A DNA stretch of 64,000 nucleotides from DATHWB01 sp040905965 (GTDB taxonomy: Bacteria; Actinomycetota; Acidimicrobiia; Spongiisociales; ZC4RG35). The notes beneath the pieces are model-generated. The model saw only the letters and a list, made by a program, of their open reading frames with translations, made no database searches and was not told the origin of the DNA. Shown here in pieces: positions 1-8,762 of the stretch; the first letter of the stretch is position 1; each line of letters starts with the position of its first letter. The stretch lies in NCBI GenBank assembly GCA_040905965.1, contig JBBDQP010000099.1:1-64000 (forward strand), written 5' to 3'. The translations under genes were made by a program, and so were the position numbers.

Positions 1-1101
1 CTTCTCGCCACGTCGGGCTTCATGCTGATGGCGTCGTCGGTGCATCTGATGATGATGTTCCTCGGTCTCGAGGTCGGGTCGATCGCGCTCTACGTACTGG
101 CGGGTATCACTCGGGGCCGGGCGACGTCGGACGAAGCGGCGATCAAATATTTCCTGTTGGGCTCCGTGGCCTCGGCGATATTCGTCTACGGGGTGGCTCT
201 GGTGTTTGCCGGAACCGGTGAACTCAGTCTGCTCGGAGCCCGCAGCTTCCTCTCGGGCACGGTCGTCACCCGGCCCGCCGTCCTCCTGATCGGACTGGCG
301 ATGCTCGTCGTCGGTCTGGCCTTCAAGATCTCCGCCGCCCCGTTCCACTCCTGGGCGCCCGACGTCTACCAGGGTGCCCCGGCCGGCATCGTCGGGTACA
401 TGGCGGCCGCCGCCAAGATCGGCGGATTCGCCGCCCTCATACGCGTCCTCCACACGGGCTTTCCGTCGATGCTCGACGACTGGGCGCCGCTGATCGCCGG
501 GATCGCCACGCTGTCGATGGTGCTCGGCGGGATCTTCGCTCTCGTCCAGGACGACGTGCGCAGGCTCCTCGCCTATTCGGGCGTCGCCCACGCCGGGTTC
601 ATCCTCACTGGCATGGTGGGCGGTGGCGTTGGCGCACCTGACGTCTGGTTCTACCTGGCCGTCTACACGATCCAATTGGTCGGAGCGTTCGGGGTCGTTT
701 CGGTGATCGCCGGAGGGACGGCGGGACCGACGCCGATCGCTTCGTTCGCGGGACTCGGTCGGCGACAGCCGATGCTGGCAGTCTCTTTCGCAGTTCTGCT
801 GCTCGGGATGGCCGGCATTCCGCTCACTTCAGGGTTCGTCGCCAAGTTCGGCGTCTTCCAGGTTGCCTGGCAGGCCGGCTTCGAGTGGCTCGTGGTCGTT
901 GCGGTGCTGGCATCGGTTGTCGGATTCGCCTTCTACTTGCGGGTGATCGTCGCTATGTACATGCAGGACGGCGACGGCACGTCTCCCGAGCCGGCGTCAC
1001 CGAGTCGGACAGTCATCGTCCTGACGGCGACGGCGACGATCGTGCTCGGCTTGCTGCCTGCGCCGCTTCTCGAACTCGCAGCGAACGCCATCCCGCTCTA
1101 G
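1..1101 (+). CDS. nuoN: NADH-quinone oxidoreductase subunit N, 3' part
   Basis: This is a membrane proton-pumping subunit of complex I, of the antiporter-like NuoN/L/M family. The reading frame is open from base 1 (LLATSGFMLM), so the true start lies upstream of the window. The visible 366 residues are almost wholly hydrophobic. They carry the family signatures FLGLEVGSIALYVLAG, KISAAPFHSWAPDVYQGAP and RLLAYSGVAHAGF. It is a different gene from the nuoN at 26821-28332, which suggests a second complex I locus, or a second mrp/nuo-like cluster, just upstream. Whether a full operon precedes it cannot be seen. Confidence 0.9.
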   Translation, partial: LLATSGFMLMASSVHLMMMFLGLEVGSIALYVLAGITRGRATSDEAAIKYFLLGSVASAIFVYGVALVFAGTGELSLLGARSFLSGTVVTRPAVLLIGLAMLVVGLAFKISAAPFHSWAPDVYQGAPAGIVGYMAAAAKIGGFAALIRVLHTGFPSMLDDWAPLIAGIATLSMVLGGIFALVQDDVRRLLAYSGVAHAGFILTGMVGGGVGAPDVWFYLAVYTIQLVGAFGVVSVIAGGTAGPTPIASFAGLGRRQPMLAVSFAVLLLGMAGIPLTSGFVAKFGVFQVAWQAGFEWLVVVAVLASVVGFAFYLRVIVAMYMQDGDGTSPEPASPSRTVIVLTATATIVLGLLPAPLLELAANAIPL

Positions 1102-1275
1102 TGGTGCGCCAACGAAACAATGAGGCGGTCTCTCCGGCCCATGACGCCCCTGGCGGCGTCCTCCTCCTCGCCGAACGGGCCAAGTGCGACTGCGTCGGAA
1201 GTCCTTGCCAGATGACGCCATGTGCTCGGAGATACCGCGCACCTCTTTCGTCGACACACCACTAGTGGTGCGCCA
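1098..1275. repeat. 14-bp direct repeat pair flanking the spacer, second copy on a palindrome
   Basis: CTAGTGGTGCGCCA occurs at 1098-1111, overlapping the nuoN stop, and again at 1262-1275 over the start of the next gene. The second copy overlaps a perfect 14-bp palindrome, CACCACTAGTGGTG, at 1257-1270. The 150 bases between the copies hold no convincing gene. The palindrome covers the proposed GTG start of the bactofilin-like gene and could be an operator, or the pair could be a duplication scar. The function is unknown. Confidence 0.5.
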
Positions 1276-2422
1276 CAACACGACCACCCGTCGGCGGATG
1301 GCCAGCGTGGCGCTGCTCGCTGGTGTCTTCGTGTCGCTCCTTCCCCTGCCGGCGTTCGCCCAACGGGTGCAAAGCAATGTCGTGCTCGTACGCGCCGACG
1401 ACGTCATCGCCGAAGATCTGTATGCGGCCGGGAACACGATCGTCGTGTCAGGGGTCATCGAAGGTGATCTCATGGCGGTGGCGTTCGACTCGATCCGCAT
1501 CGACGGGGTGGTCGAAGGAGACGTGATCGCCATCTCCAACCGGGTCGAGATCACCGGCCGCGTCGAGGGTGCGGTCAGGGTGGCGGCGGCGTCGGTCCAC
1601 ATCGAAGGTGACGTGGGCGACGATCTTTTCGTCGGCGCTCTCACCACCTCGACGTCGGCTGCGTCGTCGGTCGGTCGCGACATTCTGGTGTGGGGACGAA
1701 CCGCCGAGTTGGCAGGCGAGGTCAGCCGCGACATCGAAGGCTCGGTGCATCGGTGGCGGATCGGGGGGACGATCGGAGGCGACATCGATGTCACTGCGGG
1801 AGAGATCACGCTCCTTCCCGGACTGGTGGTGGATGGTGACGTGCGCTACACCGCCGACGACGAGGCAACGGTGGCCGAAACGGTCTCGGTCGACGGTACG
1901 TTGTCGCGGGCCGAGGCTCTGGCTCCCAACCTGCGTGTCCGGGGTATCAGGTTGCTGCTCCAGGTCGTGGGCGTCATCGCAGGGCTGGGTATCGGACTCG
2001 GGATCCTCTGGGCCGCCCCCGGCCGGTCCCTGGCAGCGGCCGGAGCCCTCGCTCGTCGGCCGCTGCAGTCGCTCTCCTGGGGGGTCGGCCTGGCCTCTGT
2101 GCCTGTCGCGTTGGTGATCGTCACCGTCGGAATCGTGTCGGTGAGTTCGCTGTCCAGCAGCGGGCCGCTGGTCCTCGTCCTGCTTCCGGTGGCGCTGGCC
2201 ATCGGAGCGGTCGTCGCCGTCGGGCTTCTTACGGCACCAGTGCCGGTCGCCCTGGTCGTGGGATCGCGTATGAGGCCCGAATGGTCTTCATACGCCCGAT
2301 ATGTCCTCGGTTTCCCTGTGATCGTCCTTGCCTGGCTGCTGCCGTGGGTGGGTGGCCCGCTGGCGCTCTTGCTGGCCCTCGGCGGACTCGGCGCGTGGCT
2401 GGTGGCCGACCCCGAAGATTGA
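1265..2422 (+). CDS. Secreted or membrane bactofilin-like (polymer-forming) protein
   Basis: A protein of about 385 residues. A basic N-terminus (RHNTTTRRR) followed by a hydrophobic stretch ending LPAFAQ looks like a Sec signal peptide. Residues of about 40-240 form a run of short beta repeats of the V-x-G-D-V/I type (VIEGDLMAVA, VVEGDVIAIS, RVEGAVRVAA), typical of the right-handed beta-helix of bactofilins and polymer-forming cytoskeletal proteins. The last 150 residues hold about four transmembrane helices. Classical bactofilins are cytoplasmic and lack helices, so an exported, membrane-tethered version is inferred. The start is either GTG at 1265 or 1268, or ATG at 1298. I chose the GTG because it keeps the basic n-region. 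Confidence 0.7.
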   Translation: MVRHNTTTRRRMASVALLAGVFVSLLPLPAFAQRVQSNVVLVRADDVIAEDLYAAGNTIVVSGVIEGDLMAVAFDSIRIDGVVEGDVIAISNRVEITGRVEGAVRVAAASVHIEGDVGDDLFVGALTTSTSAASSVGRDILVWGRTAELAGEVSRDIEGSVHRWRIGGTIGGDIDVTAGEITLLPGLVVDGDVRYTADDEATVAETVSVDGTLSRAEALAPNLRVRGIRLLLQVVGVIAGLGIGLGILWAAPGRSLAAAGALARRPLQSLSWGVGLASVPVALVIVTVGIVSVSSLSSSGPLVLVLLPVALAIGAVVAVGLLTAPVPVALVVGSRMRPEWSSYARYVLGFPVIVLAWLLPWVGGPLALLLALGGLGAWLVADPED

Positions 2423-2534
2423 CCAGCCGTTGGTTGAAGCCCGGCTGTCTCAGAGAGTGCCGAAGACCTCACCCGCCATCGCGCTCAGTCGGTGACCGTG
2501 ACCACAGGAGCAACGCGGAGGTTCAGGTGGCCGC

Positions 2535-3323
2535 TCATCGGTTGGCTGGTGGAGGGATCAGTTCCAGGATTGCCTCGCTCAGCTGGAGCCCGGCGGTCGT
2601 GATGCCGTGGGCTGGGTACGTCACCAACGTCGTCGGAGGCTGGTCGGCGAACTCCAACGCGACGAAGACCCTCGGCTCTTCACCCAGGTCGGGCCGGTCA
2701 CCGACAGGGGCCGCCTGGAGGTCTTCGACGAACTCGCGGACGGTGTCAGACTCGGTGAGTTGCCCCAGCACTGTCCGGCCGTCGAACTCGCTGAGGAATG
2801 TGACCGCCACGACGTCCTCCGCAGGGAACGGCAACAGGTCGGCGCCCACCGTGCCAGTGAACGGCCGGTTCTCGTACACGACAGGCTCGCCGTCGTCCAC
2901 GACTGCGACACGGAAGCTGACGTTCGTACCGGCGAGTGCGTGGACAGGAGTGCCCGGCTCCAGGAAGGTCGCTTCTCCGTCGCGCAGGTCATAGCCGGGG
3001 TCTTGTACGTCATCGGCGGTCGTGCACTTGATGGTCCCCAGCTGTCCTGCGAGCTGCGACTGGTCGATGCGGGACTCGTGCGGCGCAACGATGTCGACCC
3101 GTTCGTAGGTGCGACCTTCGATGTGGAGGACATCGGCCCACGACACCGAACTGAAGGATCCGATGGTGCGCGGGCAGCCGTCATCGTCCCGGAGAACAAC
3201 GCCTCCGGTCGCGCCTACCGCTCCCACCGTGACGAGCGCGATTCCAAGGCTCAGGCCGACCACGAGCGTGCGACGGACCCAGGTGCGCCGGAGCACCTCC
3301 CGTGCGGTCGAGATAAGGGTCAC
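2535..3323 (-). CDS. Membrane-anchored hypothetical protein
   Basis: A protein of 262 residues with no family I recognise. The start is set at GTG 3323 because AAGGAG lies 5 nt upstream; longer reading of the frame gives only low-complexity residues. A single helix near residues 18-40 (LVVGLSLGIALVTVGAVGA) would anchor a mostly polar extracytoplasmic domain. That domain has two cysteines (near residue 50, GCPRTIG, and in IKCTTADDV) that could form a disulfide. The gene runs convergent with the bactofilin-like gene. Confidence 0.7.
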   Translation of the reverse strand: MTLISTAREVLRRTWVRRTLVVGLSLGIALVTVGAVGATGGVVLRDDDGCPRTIGSFSSVSWADVLHIEGRTYERVDIVAPHESRIDQSQLAGQLGTIKCTTADDVQDPGYDLRDGEATFLEPGTPVHALAGTNVSFRVAVVDDGEPVVYENRPFTGTVGADLLPFPAEDVVAVTFLSEFDGRTVLGQLTESDTVREFVEDLQAAPVGDRPDLGEEPRVFVALEFADQPPTTLVTYPAHGITTAGLQLSEAILELIPPPANR

Positions 3324-3474
3324 GGATGCTCCTTCGTCGTTGGTGACAGGTTGGACTCCGCCGGACGCTTCAAGGCTGCGGCCGCGTGCCCTCCCCCGTG
3401 CCGAAGCCGGGTGACTCCCCATCGGGACAACATACGGGGACGCGGGCCCATCTCATGAACGCTCGTTGCCGGTC

Positions 3475-4803
3475 TCAGGTCACCGTCAGGTCGGGCCGCG
3501 CCTGGAGCAGGGCGGGAACCCCGCCGGCCGTGACTGTCACCGGCGTCCTCCCCGCTCGCTCGACGAGACCCGATGCGACCGCTGCTCGGAACCCGGAGGC
3601 ACACACCAGCCAGACGTCGTCGGACTCCGAACCGGGAATCGCATCCCGCAGGTCCGGCACGTAGCGGTGCACCGTGCCCGCCACGTGGGCGACCTTCCTC
3701 TCATGCGGGTCACGGACGTCGACCACGATCGCACCGGCCTCGATGGCTTCGATCGCCTCATCGACCGAGGCGGTCTTGCCCGACACCAGTTGCACGCTGG
3801 TGAGGTCGGTCGTGGCGCCGGACACCCGGAATCCGATCCGGCCCAGTTCGGTGGCGGCCCAGATCGGATCCTGCAGCGGATCGAGGACGAGATGCACCGG
3901 AGTTCCGAAAGGAACCAGCCACCCCACCCAGGGCGCGAACGAAGAACCCCACTCGACGCTCAACGAGCCGGCGATGTGGCCGGCGAGATAGCGGTCGCGG
4001 GGTCGGAGGTCGATCACCCATGCGGCAGGGTCGATCATCCGCGCGCCGACGACCGGAACCACGACGGTGTCGATGACTCCCGGATCCCTGCGGTTGATCG
4101 GCGCCATCGACGGGTAGTAGTCGGGGTACGGCAGCAGACCGTCCAACTCACCGGCCACGAAGGCATCGACGTCCTGATACTGCAGAACCGGGTTCGAACG
4201 TACCTCCGCCTCGATCGTCGACGCACCCCCGCCGGCCGACCCGGTCGACGTGCAGAAGGATCCGGCGCCGTGGGTTGGGAGTACTTCGACGTCACCGGGG
4301 AGTTCGGCGAGACGTTTGACCGACAGGTACTGGAGGCGGGCGAGTGAATCGGCGAACTCGTCGCCGAGCAGGTCGGTGCGACCCGCAGAGCCGACGAGCA
4401 GCGAGCCGCCGGTGAAGACTGCGCTGGGAGTCCCGTCGATCAGGACGAGATACGACATGTGCTCGGGCGTGTGGCCGGGAGTGTGGATGGGCCTGATCGT
4501 GATGGCTCCGGCACCCTTCATCTCCTCGAGGTGAAACGCCGGGACGAACGGAAACGCCGCACCCGAGCCTGCCGGCATCACGAGGTCGGCTCCGAGCCGT
4601 CGCGCCAGAGCCGGCGTTCCGGACAGGTAGTCGTTGTGGACGTGGGTGTCGATGACGTGAGTGATCTCGACCTCGAGCCGTTCGATCGCATCGAGGAAGC
4701 GGCGGATGTCGCGCTGAGGGTCGACGACGATTCCGTGGCCCTCGTGGGCGAGCACATACGAGGTGTCGCCGAGACTGGCAGTCCTGATCGCTTCGATGGC
4801 CAT
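3475..4803 (-). CDS. Metallo-beta-lactamase fold protein with two rhodanese domains
   Basis: A protein of 442 residues resembling the persulfide dioxygenase/rhodanese family of sulfur metabolism. The N-terminal MBL domain has the metal motif THVHNDYLSG (residues 53-62) and the second histidine block HTPGHTPEH. Two rhodanese-like domains follow, at about 260-340 and 355-440. The last carries a persulfide-type active-site loop, CASGFR. The first has VLDPLQD where the cysteine should be and is probably inactive. These proteins usually act on glutathione or low-molecular-weight persulfides; the substrate here is not shown. The motif TAGCCT lies 7 nt before the ATG with no Shine-Dalgarno sequence, so the mRNA is probably leaderless. 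Confidence 0.85.
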   Translation of the reverse strand: MAIEAIRTASLGDTSYVLAHEGHGIVVDPQRDIRRFLDAIERLEVEITHVIDTHVHNDYLSGTPALARRLGADLVMPAGSGAAFPFVPAFHLEEMKGAGAITIRPIHTPGHTPEHMSYLVLIDGTPSAVFTGGSLLVGSAGRTDLLGDEFADSLARLQYLSVKRLAELPGDVEVLPTHGAGSFCTSTGSAGGGASTIEAEVRSNPVLQYQDVDAFVAGELDGLLPYPDYYPSMAPINRRDPGVIDTVVVPVVGARMIDPAAWVIDLRPRDRYLAGHIAGSLSVEWGSSFAPWVGWLVPFGTPVHLVLDPLQDPIWAATELGRIGFRVSGATTDLTSVQLVSGKTASVDEAIEAIEAGAIVVDVRDPHERKVAHVAGTVHRYVPDLRDAIPGSESDDVWLVCASGFRAAVASGLVERAGRTPVTVTAGGVPALLQARPDLTVT

Positions 4804-4824
4804 GAGTCGGAGGCTACCCGGCAG

Positions 4825-5322
4825 TCAATCCGAGAGGTCCGTGCGCGCCCTCACCTTGGCATCTCCCGTGGCGGCTCGGTCCTCCAGTCCTCGTCGATAC
4901 TCGTCGAGCGCTGCCGTCAGCGCCGGGTCGCCGAGGGCGAGGATCCGTGCGGCCATCAGGGCTGCGTTGACCGCACCACCGATCGCCATCGTCGCCACGG
5001 GCACGCCAGCAGGCATTTGGACGATCGAGAGCAGGGCGTCGATGCCGTCGAGGGAGGTGATCGCCACCGGAACACCGATGACGGGAAGGGTCGTCACCGA
5101 AGCGAGCATCCCGGGTAGGTGGGCGGCGCCTCCGGCGGCGGCGATGATCACCCGGAAACCGTTGTCCGCTGCCGTCCTGCCGAATTCGAGCATGGCCTCC
5201 GGCGTGCGGTGGGCTGACACGACCCTCGCGTCGACCGCGATCCCCAGCGAGCGCAACGTCTCGACCGCAGGCTCCATCGTCGGGAAGTCCGAGTCGCTTC
5301 CCATCACCACTGCAACCGTCAC
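4825..5322 (-). CDS. purE: N5-carboxyaminoimidazole ribonucleotide mutase
   Basis: PurE, 165 residues, converts N5-CAIR to CAIR in purine synthesis. The signatures are MGSDSDFPTMEPA, SAHRTPE and the AAGGAAHLPGMLAS loop. The GTG start overlaps the purK stop as GTGA, and GGAGG sits 8 nt upstream inside purK, so the two are translationally coupled. It is the usual bacterial class I enzyme acting with PurK. Confidence 0.95.
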   Translation of the reverse strand: MTVAVVMGSDSDFPTMEPAVETLRSLGIAVDARVVSAHRTPEAMLEFGRTAADNGFRVIIAAAGGAAHLPGMLASVTTLPVIGVPVAITSLDGIDALLSIVQMPAGVPVATMAIGGAVNAALMAARILALGDPALTAALDEYRRGLEDRAATGDAKVRARTDLSD

Positions 5323-6470
5323 CGGGGAACCTCCTGGCCGCCGAGCGCTTCGACCACGAGTGCGGCCCGATGCACCGCGCGGTCCATGTCATCATCGCAG
5401 ACAGTCACATGGCCGAGCTTCCGATCCTTCCGGGGTGCCTTCCCGTAGAGGTGAACGTGGGCGGCGGCGTCGATCGCCAGAGCCGATCCAAGGCGGAATG
5501 CAGGGTCGGTATCGGCATCGATGCCGATGACGTTGGCGGTGACGGCGGGGGAGTGCAATGTGGGATCGCCCAGCGGCAGGCCGGCGACCGCCCGCAGGTG
5601 ATTGGCGAACTGGGAGGTCACGGCGGCGTCCAAGGTGTGATGGCCGGTGTTGTGGGGGCGGGCGGCGAGTTCGTTGACGACCAGGCCGTCGCGAGTCAGG
5701 AACAACTCCACGGCGAGTACCCCGGCGGCGTCGACGGCTTCGGCCGCACGACGGGCGAGATGCGCCGCCGACTGACCGACGGCGTCCGGGATTCGGGCGG
5801 GTGCGTCCACCCGACGGCACTGGCCGTCGACCTGAATCGTCGAGACCGGGTCGTAGAGCACGGAGCCTTCCGTTCCTCCTCGGACCACGATCACCGCCAG
5901 TTCGGCGAGCAGGTCGAGCCGGGGTTCGACCAGTACGTCGGTGTGGGGCGTGGCGTTCACGATCCGGGCGGCCTCTGACGGGTCGTCGACGAAGAACGTC
6001 CCCCTCCCGTCGTATCCGCCGTGCGCCAGTTTGAGCACCTGTGGGCCCTGATCGGAGACGATCTGGGCGGCCTCATCCGGGTCCCTGGTGAGTCGGGACG
6101 GGGGCGTCGGGATCCCGGCAGCAGCGAGAGTTGCCCGCATTCGGCCCTTGTGCGACACGGTGGCAAACGTGGTGGCGCTCGGCCGCATCAGCCTCCCCTC
6201 TGCTTCGAGGGTGTCGAGTGCAGCGAGGTCGACGACTTCATGATCGAAGGTGATCACCTCGCAGGTGTGAGCGAACCGGCGAAGGTCGTCGACAGAGTCG
6301 GGAGAGCCGACGGTGAAGTGGGGAGTGACCTGTGCCGCAGGGTCGTCGGGACTTGTCACCATGAATCTGAGGTCGAGTCCCAGGGGGATGGCCTCCTGGG
6401 CCATCATCCGAGCGAGCTGACCTCCCCCGACCACCCCCACCACCATCCCGCTGGTACTCCCACTACTCAT
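5319..6470 (-). CDS. purK: N5-carboxyaminoimidazole ribonucleotide synthase
   Basis: PurK, 383 residues, is the ATP-grasp enzyme that makes N5-CAIR from AIR, bicarbonate and ATP and supplies PurE. The N-terminus VVGVVGGGQLARMM is the family's nucleotide-sugar-like Rossmann start. QVLKLAHGGYDGRG and VNELAARPHNTGHHT are the ATP-grasp and family signatures. It overlaps purE by 4 nt. A palindromic repeat element (6487-6543) lies just upstream, between it and the hotdog-like gene. Confidence 0.95.
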   Translation of the reverse strand: MSSGSTSGMVVGVVGGGQLARMMAQEAIPLGLDLRFMVTSPDDPAAQVTPHFTVGSPDSVDDLRRFAHTCEVITFDHEVVDLAALDTLEAEGRLMRPSATTFATVSHKGRMRATLAAAGIPTPPSRLTRDPDEAAQIVSDQGPQVLKLAHGGYDGRGTFFVDDPSEAARIVNATPHTDVLVEPRLDLLAELAVIVVRGGTEGSVLYDPVSTIQVDGQCRRVDAPARIPDAVGQSAAHLARRAAEAVDAAGVLAVELFLTRDGLVVNELAARPHNTGHHTLDAAVTSQFANHLRAVAGLPLGDPTLHSPAVTANVIGIDADTDPAFRLGSALAIDAAAHVHLYGKAPRKDRKLGHVTVCDDDMDRAVHRAALVVEALGGQEVPR

Positions 6471-6486
6471 CCCGCAGAGGGTAGAA

Positions 6487-6543
6487 CCCGTTTCTTAGCG
6501 AACCAGCGCGACACAAATGAAGCGTTTGGAGGGGTAAAACGGG
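6487..6543 (+). repeat. Palindromic intergenic element, copy A (diverged)
   Basis: One of five copies of a palindromic element of about 50 bp. This copy begins CCCGTTTCTTAGCGAACCAG and ends GGTAAAACGGG, so the outer arms CCCGTTT/AAAACGGG pair. The centre (GACACAAATGAAGCGTTT) has lost much of its inner symmetry. It sits between the 3' end of the hotdog-like gene and purK, both on the minus strand. Other copies are at 7255, 29478, 62387 and 63124. Confidence 0.65.
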
Positions 6544-6547
6544 CAGC

Positions 6548-7237
6548 TCACCCGATGGCGACCCAGATTGATTCAGCTGCAGCTATCAGGCCGCCGTCCT
6601 CCCGATAGATGGCAGAGCGGGCAGATCTGGTACGCCCCGTCCAGTCGCCCGCGGACGCGACGGCGATAAGTGGCTCACCGGGCCGCGGGAGGTCGGTGAT
6701 CGTCACCCGGAGTCCTCCGGTCACGGCGGGTCGGCTGTTCGGTCCTAGCGATACTCGCCATCCGGCAGCGCAATCGATCGGGGCCCACACAAATCTCGGT
6801 TCGACAACCCCGTCCGGGGCCATCCACTCGGGATAGGTGAAGGGTGAGGCGGCCAGATCCGAGCCATCGATCAGTCCCGCGTGCACCTTGAGCGAGTGCG
6901 ACGAGTCGCCACAGGAAAAGCAGGTGCGGATGTTCTGGGCGAAGGCTTGGTCCTCGGCCCACCGCCGGCCCTCTTCGGCGTCGCGCATCGTGACGGGGGG
7001 TGGCGCAGCTGGGAGGTGGTCGTCGGCGACTGACGCCTCGAGGATCGTGGTGTCACCGTGCGTAAGTACATGGCCGTCCCCGTTGGCCTCGAGCTCGAGA
7101 GGGGTGTCGAGCGGGCAAGGCCGTCGGAAGCGGACGGCAATGTCGGCTTCGAGCGTCTGTGCCACCAGGCCCGCCAGATGGCCTCCCTGCGCCATGCCTT
7201 CGATGCCCTCGAACCGGCGCGGAATGGTGATCTGCAC
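6548..7237 (-). CDS. Hotdog-fold thioesterase-like protein with CFSCG motif
   Basis: A protein of 229 residues. The N-terminal half (GGHLAGLVAQTL, then VRFRRPCPLDTPLELE) has the layout of an acyl-CoA thioesterase/hotdog domain, and the C-terminal half repeats a hotdog-like pattern (SARSAIYREDGGLIAAAESIWVAIG). Between them is a CFSCG pair (Cys106, Cys109) that could bind a metal. The substrate is unknown. Its GTG start is preceded by TAATCT at a distance of 6 nt and no Shine-Dalgarno sequence, which suggests a leaderless mRNA. Confidence 0.65.
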   Translation of the reverse strand: MQITIPRRFEGIEGMAQGGHLAGLVAQTLEADIAVRFRRPCPLDTPLELEANGDGHVLTHGDTTILEASVADDHLPAAPPPVTMRDAEEGRRWAEDQAFAQNIRTCFSCGDSSHSLKVHAGLIDGSDLAASPFTYPEWMAPDGVVEPRFVWAPIDCAAGWRVSLGPNSRPAVTGGLRVTITDLPRPGEPLIAVASAGDWTGRTRSARSAIYREDGGLIAAAESIWVAIG

Positions 7238-7254
7238 TCGGTCAGATTAGAGAC

Positions 7255-7310
7255 CGCGTTCTGGTCGGCAGATCGCGTCATTCATGACGCGCTCATACGC
7301 TAAGAACGCG
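7255..7310 (-). repeat. Palindromic intergenic element, copy B (diverged)
   Basis: Outer arms CGCGTTCT (7255-7262) and AGAACGCG (7303-7310) match exactly, and the centre holds the inner palindrome GCGTCATTCATGACGC. Read on the minus strand, it follows the same plan as the other copies: TTCTTAGCG, a spacer, the inner palindrome, then an outer arm. The TAG stop of the thioredoxin gene (7300-7302) lies inside the element. It probably also forms the 3' hairpin of that transcript. Confidence 0.6.
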
Positions 7311-7665
7311 CTGCCGACTCCAGGTTTTTGGTGAGGATGTCCTTTTTGACGAGGCCGGAGTGGCGCCAGCGCATGGTGTGGGCGTTGGCCCCGGGGCGGG
7401 TGGTGAGCAGCATGAACGTCGGGGTCGACTTGACCTTGTACTTCAAGAAGGCGTCGGGGACGCGGGCCGCGTTGGCCTTGATGACGATCGCGGTCCCGGC
7501 GAATTCCTCGGCGAGCTCGTTCACGATGCCATCCATCGTGCGGCACGGTTGGCAGTTGGTCTGCATGAAGTCGACCAAGACCGGCTTGCCGGAGCGGACG
7601 AGTTCGTCCAGTTGGTCGAGTGAGTCAAGGTCGATTGGTTTGGGTCGTTTTGTGAATAGTGCCAT
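7300..7665 (-). CDS. Thioredoxin-family protein
   Basis: A protein of 121 residues with a thioredoxin fold: KPVLVDFMQTNCQPCRTMDG carries the redox motif CQPC (residues 38-41), and KSTPTFMLL carries the cis-proline. The usual CGPC is changed to CQPC, so it may not be a general thioredoxin. I start at ATG 7665; a further in-frame ATG lies 11 codons upstream. The last codons and the stop are supplied by repeat copy B. It is divergent from moaA by about 80 nt. Confidence 0.8.
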   Translation of the reverse strand: MALFTKRPKPIDLDSLDQLDELVRSGKPVLVDFMQTNCQPCRTMDGIVNELAEEFAGTAIVIKANAARVPDAFLKYKVKSTPTFMLLTTRPGANAHTMRWRHSGLVKKDILTKNLESAARS

Positions 7666-7744
7666 TGGTGGATACAACGATCGCCGGTTCGTCGACATTC
7701 CGCCAAGTCCGGGAACCTCCAGACGGCGGTACCCTCAGAGGTGA

Positions 7745-8752
7745 ATGCCAGAACTCGTCGACACCCGCGACCGTCCGGTCCGAGATCTCCGTATCTCGGT
7801 CACGGACCGCTGCAACTTCCGCTGCACGTACTGCATGCCGAAAGAGATCTTCTCGCGGGACTACGAGTTTCTGGATCGCCACAGCCTGCTGACGTTCGAG
7901 GAGATCGAACGCGTGGCTCGCTCCTTCGCCCGTCACGGCGTTACGAAGATCCGCCTTACGGGGGGAGAACCGCTGCTTCGCAAGGGCATCGAGGAGTTGA
8001 TCGGCCGACTGAGCGTGATCGAGGGCATCGACGATCTGACGTTGACCACGAACGGATCGCTGCTCGCCCGCAAGGCGATCAAGCTCGCAGAAGCCGGACT
8101 GGGCCGGGTCACCGTGTCGCTCGACTCGATGGACGACGCCGTGTTCATGGCGATGAACGACGTCGGATTCCCGGTCGCCGCCGTCCTCGAAGGGATCGAG
8201 GCGGCGGCCGAGGCGGGTCTGACTCCCATCAAGATCAACATGGTCGTGAAGCGAGGAGTGAACGACGACTCGATCGTGGATGTGGCTGACCACTTCCGTG
8301 GAACAGGGCACATCGTCCGTTTCATCGAATTCATGGACGTCGGGACCACCAACGGCTGGGTGCTCGACGACGTCGTGTCGGCCGAGGAGATCATCGGTCG
8401 TATCCACGAGCGTTTCCCGGTGGAGCCCGCCGACCCCAACTACACCGGCGAAGTGGCCAACCGGTGGCGGTACGTCGACGGGTCAGGCGAGGTCGGGGTC
8501 ATCGCCTCTGTGACGAAACCCTTCTGTGGGGACTGCACGCGCGTCCGACTCAGTGCCGAGGGTTCGATCTACACCTGTCTCTTCGCGTCGGCCGGATCCG
8601 ATTTCCGCGCCCTGCTTCGCGAGGGCGGTTCAGACGAGGAACTCGACGCCCTTGTCCGATCGGTTTGGTCCGGTCGTTCGGACCGCTACTCCGAGATTCG
8701 GTCTCGCGCGACCGGCCGCACCCGAATCGAGATGTCCTACATCGGCGGCTGA
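7745..8752 (+). CDS. moaA: GTP 3',8-cyclase (molybdenum cofactor step 1)
   Basis: MoaA, 335 residues, is a radical SAM enzyme that converts GTP to 3',8-cyclo-GTP. The SAM-cluster motif is CNFRCTYC (Cys23, Cys27, Cys30). The C-terminal cluster motif is FCGDC plus a cysteine 14 residues on. KIRLTGGEPLLR and the terminal Gly-Gly are family hallmarks. TACCCT lies 9 nt before the ATG. mobA, a later step of the pathway, is nearby at 9432-10013 on the other strand. Confidence 0.95.
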   Translation: MPELVDTRDRPVRDLRISVTDRCNFRCTYCMPKEIFSRDYEFLDRHSLLTFEEIERVARSFARHGVTKIRLTGGEPLLRKGIEELIGRLSVIEGIDDLTLTTNGSLLARKAIKLAEAGLGRVTVSLDSMDDAVFMAMNDVGFPVAAVLEGIEAAAEAGLTPIKINMVVKRGVNDDSIVDVADHFRGTGHIVRFIEFMDVGTTNGWVLDDVVSAEEIIGRIHERFPVEPADPNYTGEVANRWRYVDGSGEVGVIASVTKPFCGDCTRVRLSAEGSIYTCLFASAGSDFRALLREGGSDEELDALVRSVWSGRSDRYSEIRSRATGRTRIEMSYIGG

Positions 8753-8762
8753 CCGTCTCGCG

